From NCBI RefSeq assembly GCF_001647085.1, contig NZ_CP015520.1, forward strand, positions 1,054,001 to 1,118,000: DNA of 64,000 nt, read 5' to 3'. The notes beneath the pieces were generated by a model that was given only the letters and a program-made list of their open reading frames with translations, was not told the origin of the DNA and searched no databases. Source of the DNA: Thermococcus piezophilus. Lineage in GTDB: Archaea; Methanobacteriota_B; Thermococci; Thermococcales; Thermococcaceae. Positions 44,836 through 53,801 of this stretch are shown here, piece after piece. The first letter of the stretch is position 1. The number at the start of each line of letters is the position of its first letter. The position numbers and the translations under genes are program-made.

Positions 44836-46014
44836 ATGTCGCTGCAGAATTACAGAGGCTTTAGCAGGGACGCTTGGCTGCTCGTCGCGTATTCGTTCAT
44901 ATCTTGGTTGGGTGGCAACATAGCATGGTTCATATTCCCCTTCTACCTCAAATCGCTCGGTTTCAATTACGCTGGCATAGGTATCATCTTCTCGCTCTCG
45001 ACGCTGGCCCAGGCGAGCGTTCTACTGTTTTCGGGGCCACTGGGGACGAGAATAGGATATAAGAATGCCGTTCTCCTTGGTGTCTCACTAATGTTCCTAG
45101 GGAGAGCCTTTCAGGTTTTCTACCCGACGATTGCAATGCTCACGTTAGGTGGAGTACTCATAGGAATCGGCCTCGCCTTTGAGAGCCCCTCCTACATGGC
45201 CCTGCTGAGCGGTGAGGTGAGCGATGAAAAGAGGCACTATCTCTTCAGCCTTTCCTCCGCGATGGGAACCATTGGTTCCGCAGTCGGTCTCCTCTTAGCC
45301 GGCTTCCTGTCAAGGTACATGAGTTATCGAGAGGTCTTTGCCCTCGTGCTCTTTATAATCCCTATAAGGTTCCTGCTCGTGCTCTTCGTAAAGTCCGTGT
45401 TGGCGAACACCGAGAAGAGGCTCGACCTCAACAGGAGACTGCTCCTTAAAATCGGCCGCTTTGCATTGCCAAGTGCCCTCATCGGCCTCGGTGCAGGTGT
45501 TACCATCCCATACATGGGTCTCTATTTCAACCAGCGCTTTGGCACTAGCTTGGAAAGCATCGGCTGGCTCTTTGCCCTCCAGCAGTTCATAATGGGCATT
45601 GGAATGTTCGTCCTTCCAATGATAGCCGACAGGCTCGGCAGCGTTAAGACCATAGTTTCCTTCAACGGGAGCGCCAGCTTCCTGATAGCGGTCATGCCCT
45701 TCTCCTCAACCTTCCTCATAGCGGCGGTCATCTACACGGTGAGGACAATCCTCATGAACATAGTCAATCCGATATGGAACTCCTTCATGATGGGCTTCTT
45801 CTCCAAGGAGGAGCGCTCAACGGTGATGGCACTCAACAACCTCTCTTGGACGGCAACCTTCGGGCTGGGGCAGTATATCGGCGGTATGATCCTCGACTTC
45901 TCCCTCACCTGGCCGTTCCTGATAACGGCCCTCCTCTACGCACTCTCCATGGCGGTCTTCTGGGGGTTATTTCATGGGGCAGAGACAAAAGATTATAAGT
46001 CTCCATCGGCCTAA
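44836..46014 (+). CDS. MFS transporter
   Basis: A 392-residue major facilitator permease with 12 helices. The motif between TM2 and TM3 reads GPLGTRIGYK, and a similar element occurs in the second half (ADRLGSVKT). The substrate cannot be assigned. It precedes the DHH nuclease gene by about 40 bases on the same strand. Confidence 0.88.
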   Translation: MSLQNYRGFSRDAWLLVAYSFISWLGGNIAWFIFPFYLKSLGFNYAGIGIIFSLSTLAQASVLLFSGPLGTRIGYKNAVLLGVSLMFLGRAFQVFYPTIAMLTLGGVLIGIGLAFESPSYMALLSGEVSDEKRHYLFSLSSAMGTIGSAVGLLLAGFLSRYMSYREVFALVLFIIPIRFLLVLFVKSVLANTEKRLDLNRRLLLKIGRFALPSALIGLGAGVTIPYMGLYFNQRFGTSLESIGWLFALQQFIMGIGMFVLPMIADRLGSVKTIVSFNGSASFLIAVMPFSSTFLIAAVIYTVRTILMNIVNPIWNSFMMGFFSKEERSTVMALNNLSWTATFGLGQYIGGMILDFSLTWPFLITALLYALSMAVFWGLFHGAETKDYKSPSA

Positions 46015-46052
46015 GTGGGACGTAGTGAGAAAACTTCTGGAGAGTGCGGGCC

Positions 46053-48278
46053 ATGGTCGTTAGAGACTGTCCCGAGTGTCACGGAACGGGTAAAGTCAAG
46101 GTCGGCGAGAAGGAGTGTGAGGTGTGCAACGGCTGGGGCTACGTTCCGGCTGATTTTAAGCTCGACAAGCAGCTCAAAGGCTACAGGAATTTGGATTACC
46201 TCGGTGTTGATGATGAGGTTGATGAGATTCCCTGTCCAGAGTGTCACGGTAAGGGCGTCGTTCCCGTCTACGACACCTGCCCTACCTGTGGCGGAACTGG
46301 AAGGGTTCTCGCCTGCGACATCTGCGGAAAAGTTAAGGGGCCTTGGGAGCCTGGCATGGAAACTACCTGGGTCTGTCCAGACTGTATGCGGAAGTACAAG
46401 GTCGTCTACATCCTCGATAAGACCTGCGACTACGAGGATGTTGAGGTCGGCAACATCTATAAGGGAACCATTGACAGAGTAGAGCGCTTCGGAGTCTTTG
46501 TCAAGCTTAACCCCCATGTAACGGGCCTCATCAAGAGGAAAGACCTTCTTGGCAGCAGGGATTACGTTCCGGGTCAGGAGATACTCGTTCAGGTTCTCGA
46601 TGTGAGGCCTGACAAGCGCGAGGTCGACCTCATAGAGTCGACCCTCAAGCACTACAAGGAGGTCGTCGTTAGAAAAGAGCTTCCGGTTACGCCGATTGGT
46701 GAACTCAAGAATGACATGGCCGGGAAAACCGTGAGGATACGCGGTAGGGTCACTCAGATACAGGTCACCGGCGGCCCTACGGTCTTCACTATAACCGACG
46801 GAACGGGCATAACATGGGCGGCCGCCTTTGAGGCACCGGGCGTTAGGGCCTATCCTAACATAAACGTCGGCGACATCATTGAGATAATCGGAAAGATAGC
46901 CTTCCACTCCGGCGAGATACAGGTAGAAGTCAGCGACATGGCCCGCCTCTGGGGTCCGGAGGCGGCTGCAGTAAAGAAGAAAATCGAGGAGGAGCTCGAC
47001 AGGAAGGCCCAGCCCGAGGACGTTGGCTTCCTCGTGGAGAGCGAGGTTCTGGAGAAGCTCAAGCCGAAGATAATGAAGGCCGCCTTCATGATAAGGCGTG
47101 CCATCTACGAGGGCAGGCCGATACTGCTGAGGCACCACGCGGATGCGGACGGCTATACCTCTGGTCTGGCGCTCGAATATGCAATAGTCCCGCTCATCGA
47201 GGAAGTTTCCCCGGACCCCGGCGCGAGGTGGAAGCTCTTCAAGCGCAGACCGAGCAGGGCGCCCTTCTACGAGCTTGAGGATGCCCTCAAGGACATAATC
47301 TTCATGGTCGAGGACCACGAGAAGTTCGGCGATCCATTACCGCTCGTCGTCATAGTAGACAACGGCGGAACCAGTGAGGACATTCCTGCCTACAAGCGCA
47401 TCAGGGCCTACGGCGTTCCGATAGTCGTCATCGACCACCACGACCCGAGGGAATGGGTAAGCGAGGACAAAGCCGCCGTCGATGAGTACGTCGACGTCCA
47501 CGTCAACCCCCACCACATCAAGCGCGGCTACTACGAACTAACCGCCGGAATGCTGGCAACTGAAGTGGCCCGCTACATAAACCCGGCAGTGGAGGACAAG
47601 ATAAAGCATCTGCCAGCCATAGCCGGAACCGGCGACAGGAGTAACGCACCAGAGTTCTACCAGTACCTTGAGATCGCCAAGAAGGCGAAGGGTCTAACCG
47701 AGGAGGACCTCAAGAAGATAGCCGAGGTTATAGACCACGAGGCCTACTTCTGGAAGTTCATGGACGGGCACGGCATAATCGACGAGATACTCCTCCTGAC
47801 GGGCAACCTGCAGAGGCACAGAATGCTTATCGACGCAATTTATCCAGAGGTCAGGGAGAAGCAGGAGAAGGCCCTTAGAGCTTCACTGCCGCACGTCAAG
47901 AGCGTCGTCCTGCCGAACGGCATAAGGTTCAACACCATAGACATAGAGCTCTACGCACCGAAGTTCAGCTACCCGAGCCCCGGCAAGCTGAGTGGCCTGA
48001 TCCACGACCACTTCAAGGAGAAGTACGGCGAAGACAGCCCGATATTAACCTTAGCCTACGGCCCGGACTTCGCGGTGGTGAGGGCTTCAGACGGCATGGC
48101 GGCATACAAATTCGACCTCAACGAGATAATACCCAAGCTCCAGGAGGCACTCCCGAGCGCTGGCATCGAGGGTGGCGGCCACAGCTACGCCGGCTCAATA
48201 AAGTTCTTCGAGGGTATGCGCAAGGAAGTGCTTGAGGAGTTCGCCAAGCAGGTGCTCAAGCTGAAGAAGAGCTCGTGA
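46053..48278 (+). CDS. DHH-family (RecJ-like) phosphoesterase with zinc-finger, S1 and OB domains
   Basis: A 741-residue protein. The N-terminus has DnaJ-type zinc modules (CPECHGTG, CPECHGKG, CPTCGGTG, CDICG...CPDC), then an S1-like domain (GNIYKGTIDRVERFGVFVKL), an OB fold (GKTVRIRGRVTQI), and a DHH phosphoesterase domain with HHADADGYTSG and VIDHHDP, ending with a DHHA1 domain (EGGGHSYAGS). Such archaeal proteins are RecJ-like nucleases; the closest functional match is inferred. ATG 46053 follows GGAGAGTG. Confidence 0.9.
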   Translation: MVVRDCPECHGTGKVKVGEKECEVCNGWGYVPADFKLDKQLKGYRNLDYLGVDDEVDEIPCPECHGKGVVPVYDTCPTCGGTGRVLACDICGKVKGPWEPGMETTWVCPDCMRKYKVVYILDKTCDYEDVEVGNIYKGTIDRVERFGVFVKLNPHVTGLIKRKDLLGSRDYVPGQEILVQVLDVRPDKREVDLIESTLKHYKEVVVRKELPVTPIGELKNDMAGKTVRIRGRVTQIQVTGGPTVFTITDGTGITWAAAFEAPGVRAYPNINVGDIIEIIGKIAFHSGEIQVEVSDMARLWGPEAAAVKKKIEEELDRKAQPEDVGFLVESEVLEKLKPKIMKAAFMIRRAIYEGRPILLRHHADADGYTSGLALEYAIVPLIEEVSPDPGARWKLFKRRPSRAPFYELEDALKDIIFMVEDHEKFGDPLPLVVIVDNGGTSEDIPAYKRIRAYGVPIVVIDHHDPREWVSEDKAAVDEYVDVHVNPHHIKRGYYELTAGMLATEVARYINPAVEDKIKHLPAIAGTGDRSNAPEFYQYLEIAKKAKGLTEEDLKKIAEVIDHEAYFWKFMDGHGIIDEILLLTGNLQRHRMLIDAIYPEVREKQEKALRASLPHVKSVVLPNGIRFNTIDIELYAPKFSYPSPGKLSGLIHDHFKEKYGEDSPILTLAYGPDFAVVRASDGMAAYKFDLNEIIPKLQEALPSAGIEGGGHSYAGSIKFFEGMRKEVLEEFAKQVLKLKKSS

Positions 48279-48347
48279 CACTTTTCCCAACCTTTTTAAA
48301 GGTGGAAGCTGAAGGTTTTTATGGTACAAGTTTTTGGAGGAGTCCGA

Positions 48348-48602
48348 ATGAAGGTTAAGGTTGAGGTTACTTTTAGAATGGGCGGTGTTTCTTACCGCGG
48401 CCACAGATGGGAGGATGACGTTCTCGTCTTCGAGTTCGAGAGGCTGGGGGATGCCTTTATCCAGGTTCTAAGCAAAAGGGTTGTGGAGGAGGAAGTTGAG
48501 CGCGAGCCCGCTAAGGTCCTCGTGGAGCTCCGCACAAAGGAAGGGGGCAAGATCTTTGGGACCGTTGAGAGGAACGGGGCTTACTACGCGGAGGAACCGT
48601 GA
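48348..48602 (+). CDS. Small conserved hypothetical protein
   Basis: An 84-residue protein, beta-rich (KVKVEVTFRMGGVSYRGHRWEDDVLVFEF split), with GGAGGAG before ATG 48348. No family recognised. Confidence 0.7.
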   Translation: MKVKVEVTFRMGGVSYRGHRWEDDVLVFEFERLGDAFIQVLSKRVVEEEVEREPAKVLVELRTKEGGKIFGTVERNGAYYAEEP

Positions 48603-48648
48603 GCCTTAGGTTTTTATACTTCCGATCGAACTCCCTACGGTGGTGCCC

Positions 48649-48864
48649 ATGTACATGGCGGAGTTCAAGCTTCGCTTTGGGGATAGGAAATGGCACGTCA
48701 GGAGGATAATCGAGGCTAACTCACTTGAAGAGGCCGAGGAGATGGCCGAGCGCTACGCCAAGGCCATGAACAAAGGTGAAGTCCTCTGGGAGCTGAGCTA
48801 CGTTATAGAGGCTGAGAGGCCGCTCCTCATAGGAAAGGAAGAGCTTGAGAAGCTCGGTGCCTAA
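48649..48864 (+). CDS. Small conserved hypothetical protein
   Basis: A 71-residue protein with beta and helical pieces (MYMAEFKLRFGDRKWHVRRI, then EEAEEMAERYAKAM). ATG 48649 follows GGTGGTGCCC. It may be co-transcribed with the preceding gene, 46 bases away. Confidence 0.7.
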   Translation: MYMAEFKLRFGDRKWHVRRIIEANSLEEAEEMAERYAKAMNKGEVLWELSYVIEAERPLLIGKEELEKLGA

Positions 48865-48915
48865 TTCCCTTTTTCTTCTCTGGGCGTCACGATTCGTAAA
48901 AATAAGAAAGAGAAG

Positions 48916-50091
48916 TCATTCCCTTACGAAAACCATCAGTCCCATCGCCAGCATGTTCATCAGCGCCGCGAAGGTGAATGAGTAGGTCAGTGAATAACTC
49001 TGCCAGAGCCAGCCCGCTATGACAGACGCTGGGAAGACGAAAACTCCGAAGACGGTGTGGTATGCTCCTATTACCGTTCCCTTCTCGAATTCCTTCGCTA
49101 AGTCAGCCATGTAGGCCCTCGGAATAGTGTCCTCGATGGCTATGTAGAGGCCGTAGAGAACGAAGGCCGCTATGAGCGTGTATGGGTCCTTGGCGTAGGC
49201 AAAAGTGAGGGAAGTGAGTGCTGCCAGGCCAAAGCCAATGGTTATCATCTTCTTCTTTCCGAATGTGTCCGAGTAAGTCCCGATGGGATAGGCTGATAGG
49301 GCGTAGATTAGGTTGAAAAGCGCGTAAAAGCCCAGTCCCTGAACGACTGAGAAGCCGAGCTCTTTCGCCTTCCAGAGGGTGAAGGCGTAGCTGTACCTCC
49401 CGAGCGCGCCAATGGCAACCACGAGCAGGAAAAGGCGCAGGTTCTTAGATTTGAGAGCCGAGATGCCCTTTACCTTCTTTACCTCGCCACCTTTGTCTTT
49501 GACCAGCAGTATGACGATGACGACTCCAATTAAGCCTGGAATAGCTGAGAGCAGGAAGAGATAACGGTAGGCGGTTTCCGCGGGCAGGCTTTTGAGTAGC
49601 TCCAAAATCGCTATCGCCGTGAGCGGTCCGGCCACCGCTCCAAGGGTGTCCATCATCCTATGGAAGCCGAAGGACTTGCCCGTCTTTCCCTTCTCGCTTG
49701 ATTCAGCTATAAGCGCGTCCCTCGGGGCGGTTCTTATTCCTTTGCCCACCCTGTCGAGAATCCTTAGGGTTACAAAGTCCCACCACGAGTGGACGAATGC
49801 AAGGGCCCCCTTGGTGATAGTGGAAAACAGGTAGCCGAAGGCCACGAAGAGCTTCCTTTTTCTAAAGCGGTCGCTGAAGTAGCCGAAGAGCACTTTAAAC
49901 AGCGAGCTCAGGCTTTCGATGAGGCCCATTATCGAACCGCTCGCGGCCTTTCCTATTCCGAGCACGTCAGTTAGATAAGTGGGCACAACTGGGGCTATCA
50001 TCTCGCTGCTCATGTCGTTGAGGAAGCTGACTATTCCGAGCAGGAAGACGTTCCAGCTCACTCCCAGAATTTTCTGTTCTTTCTTCTCCAT
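48916..50091 (-). CDS. MFS transporter in PadR operon
   Basis: A 391-residue 12-helix major facilitator protein with MFS motifs (FGYFSDRFRKRK between TM2 and TM3; IGTYSDTFGKKKM). It starts four bases after the PadR stop, so translation is coupled. Because PadR repressors often control drug exporters, a role in multidrug or toxic-metabolite export is likely; substrate unknown. Confidence 0.88.
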   Translation of the reverse strand: MEKKEQKILGVSWNVFLLGIVSFLNDMSSEMIAPVVPTYLTDVLGIGKAASGSIMGLIESLSSLFKVLFGYFSDRFRKRKLFVAFGYLFSTITKGALAFVHSWWDFVTLRILDRVGKGIRTAPRDALIAESSEKGKTGKSFGFHRMMDTLGAVAGPLTAIAILELLKSLPAETAYRYLFLLSAIPGLIGVVIVILLVKDKGGEVKKVKGISALKSKNLRLFLLVVAIGALGRYSYAFTLWKAKELGFSVVQGLGFYALFNLIYALSAYPIGTYSDTFGKKKMITIGFGLAALTSLTFAYAKDPYTLIAAFVLYGLYIAIEDTIPRAYMADLAKEFEKGTVIGAYHTVFGVFVFPASVIAGWLWQSYSLTYSFTFAALMNMLAMGLMVFVRE

Positions 50092-50094
50092 TCC

Positions 50095-50385
50095 TCATTC
50101 CTCCAGCAGCTCCCTGCAGAGCTCTCTAACCCTTGCCTTACCTTCCTCCAGTGCTTTTCTTCCAGGATCGGTTATCTCGTAGATTCTGACGCGCCTCCCT
50201 TCCCTGATCTCCCAGCGGCTCTTTAAGAGTCCACTTTTTTCCATGCTGTGCAGGAGTGGGTATATTGTCCCTGGGCTGACGTGGTAGTCGTGTCTTTTGA
50301 GTTCCTCCATCATAAAGGTGCCCGTGATGGGCTCCCTCCCTGCGTGGTGGAGGACGTGCAGAGTTAGGAAGTCGCGGTACTTCAT
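50095..50385 (-). CDS. PadR-family regulator of adjacent MFS transporter
   Basis: A 96-residue PadR-type winged-helix repressor (VSPGTIYPLLHSMEKSGLL, EGRRVRIYEITDPGRKAL). ATG 50385 follows GGTG six bases upstream. Its start codon is inside the palindromic cluster 50384-50413, so it probably represses its own operon, which includes the MFS gene. Confidence 0.9.
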   Translation of the reverse strand: MKYRDFLTLHVLHHAGREPITGTFMMEELKRHDYHVSPGTIYPLLHSMEKSGLLKSRWEIREGRRVRIYEITDPGRKALEEGKARVRELCRELLEE

Positions 50386-50413
50386 ATCGAACACCGATAT
50401 CGAAATCCGATAT
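50384..50413. promoter_or_regulatory. Double overlapping palindrome operator
   Basis: The sequence has the form ATATCG-N5-CGATATCG-N5-CGATAT: two identical ATATCG-N5-CGATAT palindromes sharing the central CGATATCG. The minus-strand TATA (TTTTTTAAATC, about 50419-50429) lies just upstream, so a dimer bound on each palindrome would cover the transcription start. This is a clear candidate PadR operator. Confidence 0.75.
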
Positions 50414-50433
50414 TGGGATTTAAAAAATTTTGG

Positions 50434-50820
50434 TCACTCGAGGACGTGCTTCTCAAGGACGTAGCAGTGGAAGGCTCCTTCAAAGACCTTCTCGTTCTTC
50501 CCGTTGAACACTTCGGCTTTCACGAGCTTCTTTCTACCCAGGTCTTCCTCAACCTTCGCCTTTGCGAGTAGTCTTTCGCCTGCCTTGACCGGCTTGAGGA
50601 ACTTTACCTCTGCCTTTCCAAGGACGACGGTCGGCTCGTTCACCACCAACATAGCAGCATAATCGGCAAGCCCGAAGGTGAAGCCGCCGTGAACGAGGCC
50701 GTACTCGTCGACGGCCATCTCTTCCGTCGTCTCAAGAACCACCTCAGCGTAGCCGTCTTCAATCTTCATGGGCTTTCCAACGAGCCTTTCAGAGGTTAGC
50801 CTGTGAGTTCTCTGCTCCAT
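50434..50820 (-). CDS. Hotdog-fold thioesterase (PaaI-like)
   Basis: A 128-residue hotdog-fold protein: EYGLVHGGFTFGLADYAAML is the helical sausage with the HGG motif of PaaI-type thioesterases, which hydrolyse acyl-CoA or related thioesters. ATG 50820 follows GGTGAT. Substrate unknown. Confidence 0.83.
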   Translation of the reverse strand: MEQRTHRLTSERLVGKPMKIEDGYAEVVLETTEEMAVDEYGLVHGGFTFGLADYAAMLVVNEPTVVLGKAEVKFLKPVKAGERLLAKAKVEEDLGRKKLVKAEVFNGKNEKVFEGAFHCYVLEKHVLE

Positions 50821-50928
50821 AACTATCACCGCTTTTTCTACTCTTTAAGAGCTTAAACCACTATCGGCCGAAAGGCCCAGATGCAAAGGTTTATTTATTC
50901 CGCCACCCTAAAAACGTTAGGTGGTCGT

Positions 50929-51327
50929 GTGCACCCTCTGAAAAGTGCGATAACATACAAAGGCTCTACTGAGTTCACGAGGAGTGAGCTGGTTGGAATA
51001 CTCGCCTTCAAGCTCAGATTAATGGACGTCAAGTCGGCCAAAGAGCTGATTGAAAGGTCGATCGAGAGCGGTCTCCTCGTGGAAAAAGACGGAATTCTGG
51101 TCATCAATGAGGCCCTGCTCGAGAGCGAGGAGGAGAGCGAGGATCTCTTCAATGCCCTGGTGGAGTACATCGCCCGTTCCCTTGGCTGGGACGAGAATGA
51201 TGTCCTTGAGGGGATAAAAGCTATGCGCGAGCGCTACGGCGACCTCGACGAGAGGCTTTTAGCTTATCTCTTTGGTCTCGACAAGGGCGTTGACATGTCG
51301 AAGTTTAAGGATAGACTTGAGGTCTGA
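50929..51327 (+). CDS. DUF2240 family protein
   Basis: A 132-residue protein of DUF2240, helical, with the opening HPLKSAITYKGSTEFTRSEL. GTG 50929 is preferred over an upstream ATG because the family begins here and GGTGG lies before it. Function unknown; the family looks like a DNA- or RNA-binding winged-helix protein. Confidence 0.8.
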   Translation: MHPLKSAITYKGSTEFTRSELVGILAFKLRLMDVKSAKELIERSIESGLLVEKDGILVINEALLESEEESEDLFNALVEYIARSLGWDENDVLEGIKAMRERYGDLDERLLAYLFGLDKGVDMSKFKDRLEV

Positions 51328-51391
51328 ATGGACGGGGTCGCACAATAAACGGTTTTAACCTTTCTCCCCAATTTCGTTATGGTGATTGGAG

Positions 51392-51937
51392 ATGCCCGAG
51401 GAGGCGCTTATCGTTGTGGACATGCAGAGGGATTTCATGCCCGGTGGGACACTGCCAGTCCCAGATGGGGATAAAATTATCTCCAAGTGCAACGGGTACA
51501 TCAAGAATTTCAAGAAGCGCGGGGCTCTGATAGTTGCCACCCGCGACTGGCACCCTAAGAACCATATCAGCTTCAAGGCACAGGGTGGGCCGTGGCCGAG
51601 GCACTGCGTTCAGGACACTCCGGGAGCAGAGTTTGTCGTTGAGCTGCCTCAGGATGCGGTGATAATCTCAAAGGCAACCGAGCCAGACAAGGAAGCCTAT
51701 TCTGGCTTCGAGGGGACGAATCTGGCAGAAATTCTGAGGGAGAATGGGGTAAAGAGTGTCTACGTCTGCGGCGTCGCAACTGAGTACTGCGTTAAAGCTA
51801 CCGCCTTGGATGCCGTCAAGAACGGCTTTGAGACTTACCTGCTCCTCGACGCGGTTAAGGGAATTAAGCCTGAAGACGAGGAGCTGGCTCTGAAGGAGCT
51901 TGAGAAAGCTGGCGTGAAGCTCCTTCCCTCTTTATGA
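51392..51937 (+). CDS. pncA: Nicotinamidase
   Basis: A 181-residue nicotinamidase converting nicotinamide to nicotinate in NAD recycling. Catalytic triad residues D10, K94 and C133 and metal ligands D52, H54 and H71 are all at the positions known for the Pyrococcus enzyme. ATG 51392 has GGTGAT upstream. Its last 74 bases overlap the 3' end of the convergent AI-2E transporter gene. Confidence 0.95.
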   Translation: MPEEALIVVDMQRDFMPGGTLPVPDGDKIISKCNGYIKNFKKRGALIVATRDWHPKNHISFKAQGGPWPRHCVQDTPGAEFVVELPQDAVIISKATEPDKEAYSGFEGTNLAEILRENGVKSVYVCGVATEYCVKATALDAVKNGFETYLLLDAVKGIKPEDEELALKELEKAGVKLLPSL

Positions 51938-52922
51938 GTCTTTTCCACTCTTTTAGGAGCGTCAGCAGGAGGTTCAGCACTATAGGCCCTATTATGAGGC
52001 CCTTGATTCCCATCGCCCACGTTCCGCCCACCATCCCGATGAAGACCAGCGTCTCGTCGAGGTCTGCGTTCTTCGCCACGAGGCGCGGCCTTATGGTGTA
52101 GTCTGGCAGCGGCGATACTAAGGCTGCCCCATAGATGGAGATGCCAACTGCGTGGAGGTACATGCCCTCCTTGACGAAGTAGGCTGCAGCTATCAGCCAT
52201 ATCATCCAGCCCTCGAAGAGTGGCACAAAGCTGAAGAAGAACGTTAGAAAGCCGGCAACTATGGCAGTGTACATGTCAGAGACGCGGAAGATTATGAAGC
52301 CGAGCGTCATGAGTACGCCTTTCACAACGTTGAGCAGGAGCCACGCCCTGACCAGCGCGCTCAGGGTTCTGCTCACGCTCTCCAGTATCTCCTCACCCAG
52401 GCGTCTGTTTTTTTCTGGCAGGGAAAGCTTGATCTGCTCCCTTATACTCGTTGAGTTGGCCAGCGCGTAGTAGAACACGAACAGGAACGTAACCAGCTGA
52501 AGGATGTACGTGGGAAGTGAGAACGCCCGTGTTGATAGGTATTCAGAGAGCTTCGGTACGAACTGCTCGGAAAAGCTCTGGATGAAGTCCGAAACCCCAG
52601 TCGGAAGGGGCTGGGTCATGAGCCAGTTGAAGAAGTCCACGACGTTGTAGTAGAAGGAAGATGCCACTTGGGCGGAAATCATTATCAGGTCGGCCGTTAT
52701 GACTCCACCGAGGCCCACCATTCCAATCGTCAGAAGGAGGGCTGATCTAGCCTCTCCGAACCTTGGGATGAGCCTCCTGTGGATCGGATAAACTGCATAG
52801 GCTAAGACAAGGCCAAAGAATATAGGCGTGAGTAGAGGGCTGACTGCCCTCCATGAGGTGTACAGTATGAGGAGGATTGTCACGGTCCAGGCGGCTACTT
52901 CGGTTCGCATTTTCCTCGACAT
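51864..52922 (-). CDS. AI-2E family transporter (PerM-like)
   Basis: A 352-residue membrane protein of the AI-2E/PerM family with seven or eight helices and the loop NLLLTLLKEW near the end; the substrate in archaea is not known. The hydrophilic C-terminal 20 residues are antisense to the nicotinamidase. Start between 52922 and the internal ATG 52910. Confidence 0.85.
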   Translation of the reverse strand: MSRKMRTEVAAWTVTILLILYTSWRAVSPLLTPIFFGLVLAYAVYPIHRRLIPRFGEARSALLLTIGMVGLGGVITADLIMISAQVASSFYYNVVDFFNWLMTQPLPTGVSDFIQSFSEQFVPKLSEYLSTRAFSLPTYILQLVTFLFVFYYALANSTSIREQIKLSLPEKNRRLGEEILESVSRTLSALVRAWLLLNVVKGVLMTLGFIIFRVSDMYTAIVAGFLTFFFSFVPLFEGWMIWLIAAAYFVKEGMYLHAVGISIYGAALVSPLPDYTIRPRLVAKNADLDETLVFIGMVGGTWAMGIKGLIIGPIVLNLLLTLLKEWKRLIKREGASRQLSQAPSEPAPRLQA

Positions 52923-52964
52923 ATTTATTAGGGCTATCCTTATAAACTATACGCGGTGTGGAAA

Positions 52965-53288
52965 ATGGAAGAGGAGCTCATTGAGAAGGCCCTGTCTTAT
53001 ATAAGCCGTGCAGAGTACTATCTGAAGGAGAGGCGCTTTGATATGGCCTATAACTCCTACATGGATGCCCTCTACACCATCGGGGCATACCTCGTTTACC
53101 GCGACACAGGTCTGCTCCTGCCGGCGAGGGAGCTTATGGGAATGCTCGAGAGCAGACATCCGGAGGTCTATGATGTCATAAAGCGATACTCCGAAATAAC
53201 CCTTTTTGACGAAGATACGGTAAGTGCTTTAAGGGATGACCTTGAAAGGCTTCGTGGGATGATGAGTTTGCCGAGTTCTGAGGAGTGA
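52965..53288 (+). CDS. HEPN-like helical protein
   Basis: A 107-residue helical protein (ALSYISRAEYYLKERRFDMAYNSYMDALY...), resembling HEPN-type proteins but without the R-x4-6-H active site clearly visible, so the family is uncertain. ATG 52965 follows GCGGTGTGG. Confidence 0.6.
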   Translation: MEEELIEKALSYISRAEYYLKERRFDMAYNSYMDALYTIGAYLVYRDTGLLLPARELMGMLESRHPEVYDVIKRYSEITLFDEDTVSALRDDLERLRGMMSLPSSEE

Positions 53289-53294
53289 TGAGCT

Positions 53295-53751
53295 TCAGAT
53301 GCTGACCCTCGATGAAATCACCACCTCTTCCTTCTTTATGAAGCAGGTCTCCTCTTGTATTATGCTCTTTAGGGTTTTGGCCATACCCATGTTGGCGTGG
53401 AGCGTTATTATCAGCATTCCCCTCTTCTGCATGTCCCCTGTGCGGGGTATGTGATGATGCTTATCGTTCTTTCATCTTCGAAAAGTCTAACATCCGCGCG
53501 GCCACTTTTAGGAAGAAGGCCTCACTCTTTTCCTCCCGCCATACACCAACTATCTACACAGTGTCCTTATGGTAGAACAGGTTCAGGAACGGTAGCGGCT
53601 CTTTGAGGGGCGTTAGATGGTGGATTTCTGCCCCTCTATAGAGGACCACCATTCTCCTCGCGGTTCCGATGTATGTGGAGCCGCAGAGGCTGTCGATATA
53701 GCGCCCCAAAGCTTCATAAACTATGTCGGTCGATTCACTCACCACAACCAC
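53295..53751 (-). pseudogene. Decayed conserved Thermococcales protein
   Basis: Fragments in different frames: N-terminal VVVSESTDIVYEALGRYIDS, middle SEAFFLKVAARMLDFSKMKER, and C-terminal MQKRGMLIITLHANMGMAKT...SRVSI. They suggest one gene of about 150 residues with at least two frameshifts. The pattern reminds me of the DUF257 family, but this is uncertain. Confidence 0.5.
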
Positions 53752-53801
53752 CTAATCTTATTTAGCGTCTCGCCATATATTGGAACTTACCGGTGATGGG
53801 T

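Noticed and set aside
46011-47318. 435-residue open frame on the minus strand
   Set aside because: It lies wholly antisense to the DHH-family gene, whose domains and motifs are clear. High GC at codon positions produces long shadow frames here.
53285-53330. Possible C/D box RNA (GTGATGA, CTGA, CGATGAA in order)
   Set aside because: The final D box CTGA is missing at the needed distance, and the stretch also codes the end of a gene and a pseudogene.
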